A stretch of DNA of 64,000 bases from Papaver somniferum (Eukaryota > Streptophyta > Magnoliopsida > Ranunculales > Papaveraceae), in NCBI RefSeq assembly GCF_003573695.1, contig NC_039361.1, positions 85,640,149 to 85,704,148 on the forward strand. Reading direction: 5' to 3'. This document shows, piece by piece, positions 19,956-32,200 of this stretch. Under the pieces are notes generated by a model. It had not been told where the DNA came from, searched no databases, and saw only the letters and a program-made list of their open reading frames with translations. Numbering within the stretch: the first letter of the stretch is position 1; every line of letters starts with the position of its first letter. A program made the position numbers and the translations under genes.

Positions 19956-22900
19956 GTGAGAGACAGTCATGTTCTGCGGTAAGCATTAGATGGTGATTTT
20001 CAGTCGACGAGATCAGTGGTTGAACTCAGTTGCACAGAGGTATTTTTAAAATCCTCAGATTTTCTCCAATGGTTTCATGTACGGGCAAATGTTCGGGTGA
20101 GGACCCTGATAGTATGATAGAGTGTCATTCCGTGAGCATGGAGAGATGAGGCACTTCTGATTTGGACGGTCGGTCGTCCAGTTTTGGTCGGTTTAGCGTT
20201 TACAGTCCCGAGCCCAAAAAAGAAATCCTTGTTTTAGGAACAGACGTTTGTTCGTTAGTTTGTTTAAGAAACAAACAAAATAGACCTGAGTCTAATGATA
20301 AAATTTTTGTCTATGAGCTTTCACGAAAACCAAATTTTTTATTTTTTTAAATATGTGAGATTTCACAAAATGGAATAGACTCTCGTTTCAAAGGTGGATG
20401 CTCGTACGAGAGAAAAGTTTTTTTTTAATAGACATGCGTCTGTTAGTAATAAAATTTTGTGTATGAGCTTTCATGAAATTTTACTTATTGAAAATATACT
20501 CTCGTTTCAAAGACGGGTGCTCGCACGAGGAGCAAAATATATATTTTCAAATTTACGTGAGTTTCACGTTAACAATATTTTTTTTTTGTAAAATCATACA
20601 TGGCGAAATAATGTTTGTATGTGAGTTTTCACAATTGTAGAATGGATGTCTGTCCAATTTTCGAAAAACCAGTGAATGTTCACACAGTGAAAATTTATGT
20701 GAAATCAAATTTTGATTTTCAGCAATTGCTAGGAGTAAACAATTTTTGATGAAATATTGTTTGTATGGATTTTGTGACATGATAGTGTATGCACAAAAAC
20801 CAATGAGTGTTCACTCGGTGAGAGTAGCTCACACGGTGAAAATTATGTGAATTGTTCACATGATGGAAATTTCGTGAATTGTTCACAGTTTTATGAAAAT
20901 CACGTTATGGTTTTGAATAACGAATTTTGTTCGTCTTTGCAGGTTTGAAGGAACGAGCAAGTTTTCGAAATTGTGACGTTATAATCACTACAGCTAGTGA
21001 AATTGTAAATAAGTAATAGTTGGATGGTTACTATTTTTGTTGCGTGTTTGTTATTGGTATATCCATGACTCCATGTCTTTCGCCTCAGATAATGGTGACT
21101 TCCAGTTACAACCACCCTTCTAGTTCTTCCGGAGAACGCTCCAGAAATATCAAGTCAAAGATGAAGACTTTTGCAGATGTTCATGCTGAGGTGAATCAAC
21201 CTTTCAGAGACGCTAGAAAGTTGATACATTGTATGTCTCTTGATCATCTGGGTTTCTTCCATGCTAAGAAAGCAGAGACGTGATGAAATGTTACATAAGA
21301 AAAGTTCTAAAGATGAAAAGCTCATATCTCATCAGCAGAAACACCATCGACTCCAGCAAATGAGTATCAGCTGAAGATGAGGTACGGCCTTGCATTGATG
21401 GTGTAGCTCCTGACGTGGATGAATGAAGAATTTCGTCATAATTCGTCATCAGAAAATTCAGTACTCATCCCTTTAGTAGAAACGCCATAAAATCTTCATC
21501 CGATGTCGTATTTTCGCGATCTACCCATGTATCCTCATGCCAGGAAATTCCAAGCTTTAACAGGGAAGATGTTTGAGTTTTGAGCATGTTTAGGAGGTGA
21601 AATCAGCGAAACAGTAAACTTTCAGGAGACCTTCAGAACTTTTTCAGTTGTCATGTAGTCCAAAGTTTTGGTGGCCATATCGTTTTGCTCGTTTCTCCAA
21701 TTGCTGTGAATTTTGGATATGTTGTAGATGACATCCATACGAAGAGAATGATATATGACCCATTCATATATTCTTCGCCAATTTTTTCCAGCTTGCTTCT
21801 TTGTGCGGGACAGTGTAAAATCATCTTAGACGAGCTTGTTGTAAAACACTACCGTTGTGTCTTTAGACCATTCGCTTGTGTTTTGAACGGTTGGTGAAGG
21901 ATTTTAACGTCATCCATTCATTTGAGATCAGGAACCCTTGATTGATACATGAGCATGGTGCTTGCAGTGCCATATTGTTTCCGTCAGTCGTAGAAACATC
22001 ACTTCTGAAACCTTGGTCATGGGACCATAGTTGAGGTTTCTCTCAAGAGGGGGTGATGTATGACCATGGTTGCATGTCCCGAAGATAGAATTCATTTTAC
22101 GATGAATGTTAGCACTGGAGAGCCCAGCGCCACGAGTTTTGGACAGTGAAATTGATCGTCATGATCAGCGGACCGTCATTCCCCAGTATTTTTTTGAATC
22201 TCTCCCTTTCGATTTCCCTTCTTCTGGCAAGACCTAGTGGACACTGACTGAGTGTGGAAGTTATGAATCCCGTCTGAGAATTACTGCTTGCATGTTGTAT
22301 GCCCTGGAAGCTATAGGAACCTCATACGACATCAGAATTCGATGCTTGACCCCAACTTTTGAAGCTAAGAGACTGAGTTATCACACGAACAAAGAATCAC
22401 TTAATTTGGAGTTGCATAGGTCAGCCAACGAAGCGTGCACATTTGTAATTTGTAATCCCGTATAAATTTTTCAGATTTCGTAGACCTGATGGTAAATGCC
22501 ATATCTTTTAGCTCGTATGTCCGATTGATGTGCCCTTTTGGTATGTTGTATCAGAGACATAGGCGAACATCTTTAGTTGATGAAGCATTCTCCCATTCCT
22601 CACCCATGGGTACGTTATTGTAAACCCATGGCATGGAGCATGTCGTATCTCATTTATAGAGGCGATGAGAACATCTTGTAGAAGACTTTGATTTGTTCCC
22701 GTCTGTCATGCAAGCTTTGGGAAGACATTCATGTTATCATGTTTTCATGTCTAACATATTGATATGAATCATTAGGGCTTGAAGAAGTACGATCCATAGA
22801 GTAACGCTTCAGAGAATGGATAGTTTATGAAGCCGGATGTTGCGTCTGAGACTGTTGTTGATGCTGAGATCACGATTGATTCTCTCCAGAAATTCTTGTT

Positions 22901-23700
22901 GATGCTGAGACCATGAATGGATATCCTCTACATATTCTTGTTGATGCCGATACTATGATTGGAGTCGCCCAGAGACCGAAAAGTCTAGAACCATGATTTT
23001 ATGTTATCCGTGAAGAGAAGAAGTTCCTCAGTTGTGAAGGGGATTGTGATGTAGAGAAGTCCCGTTGATGAAGTTTTACGGAATCACCTCAGGTTCACCA
23101 GTGCATGTTTGAAGGAGTTAGTGCCATTTATGTATGAATGATGTTGCATCTTCAGAAGTCTGATCATGATATAGTGAAGACTTATCGATTGTAGTTCAGT
23201 TACGCTTCGATCGTGCTGGTGATGAATCAGTGCGTCATCGTTGAGATATTTGTGCTGAAGCTAGATGCGCCATTATCGAAGGTGTACTTTTTGATTGGGA
23301 GTACAATTTGAAGGCTTCTTAGATGCTTGAGCATTGAAGCGTCATATATGATTCAGCATGTCTTAGGTTTGATCGTCTCGGCCCCAACTATCTTCTGTTG
23401 ATTCAGCATTCCGTTCGTTGCGATAGTGGGATTCAAAACTTGTGCAGACATCAGAGCTTTCTGATTTTGTGGCACACATGAACACTCCTGCAAGGCTATG
23501 GAGAAACGCCCAAAGTGTTCTTTTCCATGCTTGGACATCATCTCAGTAATGAATGTCTCAATGAGATGCTCGATTCGGAGAGGTGTCAGATTCAACCACT
23601 TAGTAAAATATTAGTATGGTGAAGCTACCATTCATAACGTCTTGCAATAGCAGAATTGCTAGAAAAATTGAGTCACCATGTTAGGATACTATGTGAGGAA
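19956..23700 (-). other. G3 interior without recognisable pol
   Basis: This is where reverse transcriptase, RNase H and integrase should lie. I find no YVDD or YIDD, no HHCC finger and no DDE spacing on either strand; the frames are all under 90 codons. Imperfect GCATCAACAAGAAT repeats occur on the minus strand near 22860-22960, and TTTCACGAAA-type words near 20320-20480. It may be a degraded spacer or a non-autonomous interior. Confidence 0.5.
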
Positions 23701-23777
23701 ATAAATGACATAGACATGGAAGGAATGAGACTTTATTGAGTGTGGAACCTCTTGATGAATGTCTATGCACAACCTCG

Positions 23778-24325
23778 TCAAAGTTTGGAATTCCCCAAGT
23801 GCTCTGATGATGGAATGTTCGTCAAATCTTCTGGATCAGAACTTTCTTTGTTAGAGAGATGTGCAACCAAAGACGCTTTGTCAGTACCCATCTTTTTAGC
23901 ATGGATCCACGCCCATCTGAAGAATATGTCATATCTTGGATATTCCTGATTATGTGAAACTTGATTTGTTGAAATTATGTTCACTTTGAGAGTGATGTAT
24001 CCATAAGTATTTCTGAGCTTTAAGGTCTCTGATTGAGATGGGATCATGAGTAGCTTCTTGTCTAGTGATTCCTGCGTCTCTGAAGTTTTCAGTGGAATGA
24101 TGTTGATGGCGGTGTCATCATCGATCAATATTCTTCGAATTTATTTCCTCTGAGATTGACTGTGGTAAGCAGTCCCCAGTCGTGCATCTTCTTGTCTGTG
24201 GATGAAGGTTCAAGGAGTATTTCCGGGATGAACAGACGTATGACACAATGTAATTCGATGCTGTGAACATGTCTTTCCTTTGTGCCGTAGACAGATAGAA
24301 CAATTTCACAGATATGCTCGATCAA
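23778..24325 (-). pseudogene. Retropepsin-like segment of G3
   Basis: Overlapping minus frames give MHDWGLLTTVNLRGNKFEEY, then LIDDDTAINIIPLKTSETQ, then TYGYITLKVNI and RWAWIHAKKM. The order matches Ty3 proteases of the lineage with the pattern DxGSAVNILP...GYITL...LGRPWIHA. The active-site triad reads D-D-D with TAINIIP following, and the LGRP motif is degraded to FFRWAW. One frame slip at about 24125. Inactive. Confidence 0.6.
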
Positions 24326-24639
24326 CGATTGAACTACTTCTTTTACTGGTTGTTCAGAGAGTGTAAAGGTTCTGACTGGGAAAGGATTCTTGTGTACTCC
24401 TTTAGTCCCCAGTTGAAGCTTTTATGGATCAACCTTCTCTTTGAAAATATTGCAGTCACATGTTGGATGACTAGTGAACTTATGAAGACAGCAATACCTG
24501 GGATTATTCATTTCTTCTTCAGTTGGCTGTCACCTGATGAATGTCAATTTGGTTGCACCATCTTGAATCCGGACTTCCAGTAACTTGATCACTCCTTCAC
24601 GAGAAGAGAGAAGTTTGAGTCTGTCTGATCATTTCTCTA

Positions 24640-25900
24640 TTTGTTGATAGCGGGTCGAGGTTTGTGCATTTCAGGATTTGTTATCTTTTCTTCGCGCCTT
24701 CAGAGGAGCCTGGGATGTTGGAGAAGCGTTCTTATGTGGCTGAACTTTGGCTTTTATCTTGCTCCCTTCAGCAACATTCATAGAAGGTTGGAGATCGTAT
24801 TGCTTGTTGACTGGGCATCGGCTGCTTCGAGGTTCCTCGAACTTGCATACTTTGCTCTTTCTAGTAAAGCAGGTGCAGTAGTCGCTGATCGTTTGGCTGC
24901 TTCATGAAGTTCCGAAAAGGTTTGGAATCAGAGATTTTCCAGCAAAGCTCTGTAAACCGGGATCACCCCGTTGATGCATAAGTCCACCAATTGTTGTTCG
25001 ATGACATTAGGGTCGTGACAATCCAAAGCTTGGGTTCTGAACCACCTCACATATTCATTCGGATGTTCAGTACTCTTCTGAGCCATCCTTCCTAAGTCAG
25101 AAAGAGTAACCTGCTCAGAGACAAAGAAGTATTTCCTGTAAAAGGCGTTAACCATTTCTCCCCAATTAGTGATGTTCCTAGGTGCAATGTTGTTGTACCA
25201 GGTATATGCTCGGCCTGTTAGAGATTTCGAGAATTGTTTCAGACGGACAATATGGTTGTGTTCGTTCTCTCCTAGTGCCTCCAGGAATCGAGAGACGTAT
25301 TCTCGAGCATTCCCTGTTCCGTTGTACAGTGTGAACGGTGGAGAAGTGTAGCCTTTTGGGAGAGGGATTCTCTGCGTAGAAGCAGCGTATGGAGGTTGAT
25401 GACGGTGGATACATGGTGCACTGCCTTTCCCTCAATCCTTCATAATTCCAGATCTTCATGAGTGATGAAACCGACAGGCTCTTTTGTTGGTGGGTTTTCC
25501 GCAGCTTTGTGGACTTCATCATCATCAACTATGTGGAATGGAACAACTTCAGGATCATCACTTGGAGATGCTTCTTTGGATTTTACTTTCTCTTGAGTTT
25601 TCTCTGATATTTTGTCGGTGAGATTTTGCATAGCTCTTTCTGCGTTGCAACCATGTCAATCTGATTTTTGGCGAGAGTCTCTTGCACTTTCATAAGATCA
25701 GATATGGTAGGCGGATTTTCTCTGATTTCCTCGGGAGACCGACCGAAGAGCGGATGGTTGCCGACGTTGGTTTTAGGAGGAGTGGTATCAACAACACCGG
25801 TGTTGGAAGCAGGAGTAGTTTATGGAGTACCACCATTGTTTCTAGTGTTAGCGCTATTTGGGTTAAGATTTGTAACTGAACCTGACCTAAGATCAACCAT
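24640..25900 (-). pseudogene. gag of G3
   Basis: Starts at MVDLRSGSVTNLNPNSANTR (25900) after the primer site, with an in-frame TAA at codon 27 (25820-25822). Further on, PLFGRSPEEIRENPPTISDL and a lysine-rich part lead to the capsid core at 25350-24928, with RNITNWGEMVNAFYRKYFF and EHPNEYVRWFRTQALDCHDP. The C-terminal part (to about 24640) is broken; a zinc-binding-like YCCLHKFTSHPTCDC lies further on near 24500. Gag would package the element's RNA. At least two frameshifts make it non-functional. Confidence 0.7.
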
Positions 25901-25935
25901 TTTGTGAAAGTTGAGATTGCAACCGAGAGATTAAT

Positions 25936-25954
25936 CTCCCACTGTGGTCGCCAA
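25936..25954 (-). other. Primer binding site of G3
   Basis: The minus strand reads TTGGCGACCACAGTGGGAG two bases after the LTR end CATCTACA. Compare the G1 site at 712-730. Confidence 0.6.
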
Positions 25955-26382
25955 TCTGTAGATGGAGAAAAACGAGTCGCTGGTTTTTTTAGGGAAGTGA
26001 AGAGACGAGCGTGTTGTCGAGACTCTTCAACCGAGCAAACTATTCAACCTCACACAGATGCACTGCAAAGGGAGTGCTTAGATTTGAGAGATCAATCTGT
26101 AGGACTCCGGCCTAAACCAAGTCAATGGACGTTCCAGAGTCAATTCGGTTGCAAAGAGGGAAATGGGTTGATCTGTAGGAGAGAAGCTAAGAATTGTGTG
26201 GAATCAATGATTATCAAGGATTGTGGATGTGTTGAAGGTTTCTGCAATAATGATGAATTGATGAGTTCGAATGAGTTCTGGTAGATTGATGAATTCCTGA
26301 GAGTAATTACTTGAGAAATTCTATGTTGACAATTGCTGATGATGGTAATCATTCGTTGTCCTCAATCATGGATTCAGAGACT

Positions 26383-26390
26383 TATTTATA
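26383..26390 (-). promoter_or_regulatory. TATA box of G3 5' LTR
   Basis: TATAAATA on the minus strand, about 430 bp before the LTR end, with the same context (CTGACAGTATAAATAAGTC, allowing one change) in the 3' LTR. Confidence 0.5.
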
Positions 26391-27829
26391 CTGTCAGGAT
26401 AGTAAACAAATTGATCCATGTAAGTGTGATGGTTTCTTGAGTGAAAGAGTGGGAAAGTGGGAATCGTGGTGAAAATCAGTTCCAGATCGTGCGGAGACTT
26501 GGTTAACCATCTACACACTACTTTGCTAACTCCTTCAATCGTTTGCACGACTTACTCACACTTCTCGTTGTGGATGTATCCACGTGCCGTAGGCCGCCAG
26601 ACCAAAACCCTAAGTGATATCCCCCCATGTGACGTGATTGAGATCTCACGAATCGTGGAGTCTGCATGACCGACGTGTATTAATTAGTCAGTTGTTGACT
26701 GATTAGACGGTGAGTCTAGATTTTGTTGATTTGAGCATGAGTGATGAATACTCAGTGATTCATGGATTGAACATGCGTAGTTCTTTGCATGATGCTGATA
26801 TTGCACGTGTTGGAAAAATTGTGAATTTGATGAAGGATTGCTGATAATATTGATAGCTGGATCAATGTTTGAGCAACTGAGCAAGTATTGCTCATTTTAG
26901 CAAATTACTGATAATTTACTGAATATTGATGGATTGAGCAAGTGTTGTTCAATTCAACAAATTATTTATGGATGCCGTGACCAAAAATATTAGTTAAAAT
27001 ATTGGTAGACTACCAAATATTATATAATTAATCCAGATGTTGATTGCTGAATCAACATAAATTCATTAGTATTTGAATCCTGCTCAGAATGATGATTCGT
27101 GGAGCATTTATTCGAAACCCTAATTTTTAATCAATTGTTCGTCAATTGATGAATCGCTGAAGATAATTCATGAGTGATATAAGGATCGACCGTATGGAAT
27201 GATAGATGTCCATATGACTCCCAAGTGCTCGAGTGAGCATGCACCAGGATCCTTAGTTGGCCGGTTGGTGAAAGAATGATGATTAAATGTTGGGTTCATC
27301 ATTTATTGAAATAATGCTCGATTGAGCAGTAGGTGATAAAACCTAATTATGGAAGAGTGAGGGACCGACCAAGAGGGCATGAGATCGGACCTTAGTGGTC
27401 GTGAGACCAGCTGATGGTTGTTTGAGCAAACTCCAAGTTGGTTGAAAAGAGTTTGGACCCAATATGAGCAATTGAGCAAATTAGGTCAAAATTATAAGAA
27501 CGTGTGGGACCGGCTCGTTGCAAGCCTCATAGCCGCCCTTGGTCGGTCAAGGGAACATGCCCGTGTCCCTATAATGCCCGTATCTCAGTCTTGAGCGTTT
27601 CGGTATTTTCTGGCATGCGTTTGAGCAATATGTTGAATTTTCAGAAGAGTTTGATCTTTGACTGAAATTCTTGATTTTTTGCTCGAATGAGCATGTGTGC
27701 TCATTTGATCAATATTTTGTAAATATTAAAATAAAAATATTTTAATATTTTTTGCGAGTAGCCTAGTCGGTCGTGTGACCATGTCGACTTTTGGCCTTTT
27801 CATGGTTTGAGCAATATTTGAGAAAATAT

Positions 27830-28290
27830 GAAGAAATCATGATTTTTGCTCAAATTGAGGAGTTTCATGAGATGAGGGAAATAATATTTATGAAAGAATA
27901 GGGATTGCAAGGTGTGGTACCGGCCACGACTAGGGCATGGCCGTCCGGCCAAGTTTCCCGGTCCCACGACACCTTTCCCTATTTTATAATATTATGTTTC
28001 ATGAAACCGTGAAACTATAGAGAAACCATGATTTTTGTTGAAACAGAGGAGTTTCATGAGATTAGGGAAATAATAATTATAGAAGACTAGGGATTGCAAG
28101 GTGTTGGACCGGCCACGGCTTGGGTATGGCCGGCCGGCTAGCTTGCCGGTCCCGCAACACCTTTCCCTATTTTATATTATTATTTTTCATGAAACCATGA
28201 AAATATGGAGAAACCGTGAGTTTTTCTCAAACAAGGAAAGTTGCTAGAATGAAGGAGTTTTCATGAGTTCATGAAAATAACAAAATAAGA
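27830..28290. repeat. Three fold-back units in G3 5' LTR
   Basis: Units of roughly 180 bp run from TTCATGAGAT, through ATAGGGATTGCAAGGTGT and a GGCC-rich centre, to ACACCTTTCCCTAT and back to TTTCATGAAACC. ATAGGG..AGGTGT and ACACCT..CCCTAT form opposing arms, so each can fold. The third unit (28250-28380) is more diverged. All lie in the segment deleted from the 3' LTR. Confidence 0.65.
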
Positions 28291-29470
28291 AAAAATAATA
28301 GGAGAGGCATGGGACCGGCCACAGCTAGGGCACGGCCGTCAAAACAGTGGGCCCGGCCCATGAGCGCCTCTTATTATTTTATTATTATTATTTTTTCTCT
28401 TGTTTTGTTTAGGATTCCTCATTTATCCATATTTTTTAATGCTTGTTCGTGCATTCGGGTGCTCGGTCGTGCATCATTGTCAAGTACACTTGCACCATTT
28501 TATGGGCTTACTCAGTGATGGTCCTGATGCCCGATTGTTGAGTATTTATTACAAATTTATTAAATTCAGTGGAGAATGATTCATGAAACTGAGTAATAAA
28601 AGTGATTAGTTTTCTATTATCAATCCATAGGATCAGCCGTGGATTCAACCATGAATTCGGAATAATAAAATGAGTATTACCATTCCATGGGATCACAGAT
28701 TCGACCATAGAATCGGAGTAATGGTTGTTTATTACCATTTCACGAGATCAGACGTGGATTCAATCATGAAATTGGAGTAATCTATTACCATTTCATGAGA
28801 TCAGCCGTGGATTCGATCATGAAATCGGAGTAATAATTTATCTATCACCATTTCATGAGATCAGCCGTGGATTCGATCATGAAGTCGGAATGATGAGATA
28901 AAATAGATTATCTTCTAGGAATTCAGTGGTGAATGTCACGGTAGAATCAATCTATTACAGAAAGGATATTAGCCAGTTAAAGCGTCACATCCATCCTGAA
29001 AGGTGCATAGTCAGGGAGTTATAAGTGTTGCTTACGACCTGAAGGCGTTAATGCTTTCAATCTGAGGAAAACCGCCTGAGTCTATACACGGTCACTCCAC
29101 ATAGTCAGGTAACAGTGAGTGTCACCGACGTCCTGAAGGCGTTAAGCTCTCAATCTGAGGATAACCGCCCAATCGTTCTTCTATGTGGAGGGGGGTCTCT
29201 CTATGTAGTCAGGGAACAGTGAGTGTCACCAACGTACTGAAGGCGTTAAGTTCTCAATCTGAGGAGAATCGCCCAATTATGTTATTCTACATAAAGGGCA
29301 TGATGAAATGCGAGGCATCAAACACTCAGCTAGTGGAGGCCTTTCGAGAAACATATTCATCATGGCTCGTAAAATATGAATCGTCACATACCTAAAAGCC
29401 GCGTCAGAAACATGCATTATCATGATTTTATGATTTTGACCTTTGTTGAAAATCCACCATCAATAGAGGG

Positions 29471-30960
29471 ATATGAAAGAGGCATTCATTTCCTTAGAAA
29501 TATGCCCAGTTTCAAAGAACTTTTGTATCATAAGAGTTAAATCAGTTCCTATTATTTCCAAATTTTGTTGAAAATTTTTTGGAAGGAAACCATCGGGACC
29601 AGGGCTCTTGTCAGGTTCAATGGAGAAAACAATTTTTTTATCTCAGGCATAGAAGGTATGGCACAAAGCATAACATTATCAATATCGTTTATGAATTTCG
29701 GTATTAAGTCAATCATATTTTCGTCAATGTCAGGGTTCACAGTAGTGGCAATGCTTTGGAAATGATTGGTAATGCAAGAGACAATTTCTTCTCTACTGTT
29801 AACCATTCACACCATTATCTTTCTGAAGTGCCTCTATTGTGTTTCTTCTAATTCTTTGTTTGGCTTTGCTATGAAAGTATCTAGTATTTCTATCTCCTAG
29901 ACCTAGATTTTGATCCCTACTTTTATCTTTCCAAATTTTTTCCAGAATCGCATAATAACTATTTAGCTCAGCAGTTAACATAGCTAGATCCTTTGGTTTA
30001 TCAATGTAGTAATTTTTCTTATTGGTTTGATCCAGATTATTATTAAATAGATATATGTTATTTCTTATGTTACCAAATGTAGATTTATTCCATAATCTAA
30101 GAATGGGTCTTGACAGAGTATAGATTTTTCGTGAAAGTATAAGCAGGGGATCCCTGAATATCCTTTCTCCAACATTCCTGTATGAGGGGCTTGCATTGTT
30201 CATGTTTCATCCAGTCACCAAAATATTTAAATGGGGAGGGTACATCTCTCCAAGTATTATGAGTATTCAGACAAATGGGGACATGGTCAGAATTTAAAGG
30301 ACTTCAGTGTTTTATGTTAGAGTTAGGAAAGCAAGAGTTCCTAAAGGAGATTACCAGGGCTCTATCTAGTCTTTGTTTTATAAGGTCAGAATTAGTTTTC
30401 CTGTTATTCCAAGTAAAGGTATATCCTATAAAACCAAGGTCCATCAAACCACAATTACTAATTAATTTTTTGAAAGTTCTAGCTTCTGATTCTTTAAAGG
30501 GAAATCTACTTCTCTTTTCTTCTCTATGTAAAGAAAAACATTGTAATCACCTATTACAATCTAAGGTTTATCAATATGTGGCGCCATCTTCTTAGTGATA
30601 TTCCAGGATTTCAATTTTTCTGGTCTATGGGGACTGCCATAAAAGCAAGTTAAGATCCAGGAAGGTATATTATTACTAGCATGGATATTCACATTAATGT
30701 AGTTATGATGGTCATCAATTATGCCAAGCTTCATGTTATCCTTCCAAATAAGACAAAGGCCTCCAACAGGATCTATAGGAGGTACTAGCCAAAAATTACT
30801 AACATTTACTTTTCTCATGATCTTTTGCATTTCCTCATTTTTTTTGTTTTGTTTCCGAAATGAACATAATATCAGGATTATCTTTGTTCAAAGTATCATT
30901 AAAACTATTTATGGTCGCAATATTACCTAATACCTGACAATTCCATGCTATTACACTAAT
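29471..30960 (-). pseudogene. LINE endonuclease and linker
   Basis: From 30960 the minus strand reads SVIAWNCQVLGNIATINSF and NPDIMFISETKQ, the N-terminal motifs of the apurinic-type endonuclease that nicks target DNA. Then FWLVPPIDPVGGLCLIWKDN and ILTCFYGSPHRPEK follow (30830-30561). The linker (30203-29799) has LWNKSTFGNI and LGDRNTRYFHSKAKQRIRRN. The frame 29806-29552 leads into the reverse transcriptase, which breaks at FISL where G3 is inserted. Several frameshifts. Confidence 0.8.
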
Positions 30961-32200
30961 AAATTGCCAAAAATAAGATACAATTGGGTATTCAAGTTAT
31001 ACAGGAATGGTGAATCATGTGTGCTAATATTAATGGTAATATATTCATGATGCGTCAAGACAAACATGTTCACCGATTTGTAGAGCATAAAATTGTAAAT
31101 CATATTTATCCCCCAATCAACGTCTTATAATTGAAGTTTGGAACATGTAATTATGTTACAACTATTATCATCTTTAGTCATCATAAATAAATACATGGAG
31201 ATGATTTTTAGGCTTACCTCATTGGAATTATCTGAGCAAGTTTTGTTATGCAATGAATCCAAATCACTAGTAGTGTAATTAGGAGATTTACAAAACAATT
31301 TATGCTCAATACAGTTTGACAAGGCTTTCATAGAGTGATTCAAATTACCAACATACTTTATTGAAATGCAGCATATGTGATCTGGTTCCTTTTCCTTCAA
31401 AATTGAAGGGTTTACTTTGAAGTTGGTCAGAAGAATTGTTTGTAAATTTCCTTGGAATTTTTTATTTTCCCAAAGTATTCTATTTTTTCCAGTTGTAGCA
31501 AAAGGTACCTGGGATTTGACGAATACATATTATCTTTGAGATAGAAGTGAAATGTTCTTTGCAGAAATGAATTAGCTTCATATAGATATGAAAACGATGT
31601 ACAAGATTAAGAGCAAAAGTAAAACAAGTTACGGAAATAAAAAGAAGCAAATCTCATAATTAAATCAATATCAACTAAAAAGAAGATGAAATAGATCAAA
31701 AAAGAGAAAGATTTTAATCGGGATTCGAATACAGAAAGATTGTGAATTTCTGGATCTTGAAGCTTTAAATATAAAAAAGGGAGACTTGAGCTGATTTCTT
31801 CAGAAATTTTGAATCTCGGTGACTTCTTTTCTTTGTAACTAAGAGGCTTCGATCTTTTGTGTCTATGAGTCTTTGTAATTTGGTGTCTTTGAGCCTCAAT
31901 GACGCTGAGTCTTTGTGACTCGTTGTCTTAGGAACTTAGAAAACAGATGGAATCAGGTCTCAAAAATAACATGGAATTGAGATTTAGTAACTAGAACATG
32001 TAGATCTAAAAAGGGTTTGATTTGCTGACATGGGTAAGAGTTTTTACTGATTTTTGATGGCCGTCGGTTGCGGTGGTTATTGGCTAGAAAATGGTATTTG
32101 TCGACATGGTGGTCATAGAAGCGGAGAAAAAAACCACCTCAGAGAGGAGAGAGGAGAGGAAAGAGAGGAGAAGGATATCTTATGAACACCACTAGGTATC
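30961..32200 (-). other. Probable 5' region of the LINE
   Basis: Contains a 91-codon minus frame (31400-31125) that I cannot assign. An ORF1 (nucleic-acid-binding protein) would be expected here but is not recognisable. A CT-rich stretch on the minus strand (32170-32130) and the near-palindrome CCGGCCTACGGCCGG (32199-32213) mark the outer edge. The boundary is a guess. Confidence 0.35.

Larger units (their letters stand above)
17891..29465 (-). mobile_element. Long-LTR Ty3-like element G3 with gag and protease only
   Basis: LTRs at 17891-19939 and 25957-29465 (minus orientation, so the right one is 5'). Target duplication GAGGG at 17886-17890 and 29466-29470. Ends are TGTTGATGG and CATCTACA; the outer 5' end is mutated to TATTGATGG. 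Primer site at 25936-25954 and polypurine tract at 19940-19955. The interior of about 6 kb encodes a broken gag and a protease-like segment, then 3.7 kb with no reverse transcriptase, RNase H or integrase motif. It lies inside the LINE reverse transcriptase. Confidence 0.88.
25957..29465 (-). repeat. 5' LTR of G3, full length
   Basis: 3509 bp. It retains the 1.46 kb missing from the other LTR. The U3 part holds the stem-bounded units (28980-29310), the palindromic array (28560-28910) and three fold-back units (27830-28290). The TATA box lies at 26383-26390 (minus). Confidence 0.88.
15090..32200 (-). mobile_element. L1-type LINE, split by element G3
   Basis: Reading the minus strand from right to left: a 5' region (about 32200-30961), endonuclease and linker (30960-29471), then after the G3 insertion the reverse transcriptase (17885-16720) and a zinc-finger plus RNase H tail (16220-15115), ending in a short A-run complementary to 15089-15096. 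Removing G3 (17891-29465) and one GAGGG restores the LINE order exactly at FISL / IPKT, a conserved segment of plant L1 reverse transcriptase. The pieces sum to roughly 5.5 kb. Many frameshifts and stops. The 5' end and the LINE's own target duplication are not established. Confidence 0.8.

Noticed and set aside
15090..32200. A target-site duplication for the split LINE
   Set aside because: Sequence beyond the A-run at 15089 and near the assumed 5' edge at 32200 shows no convincing match, so none is claimed.
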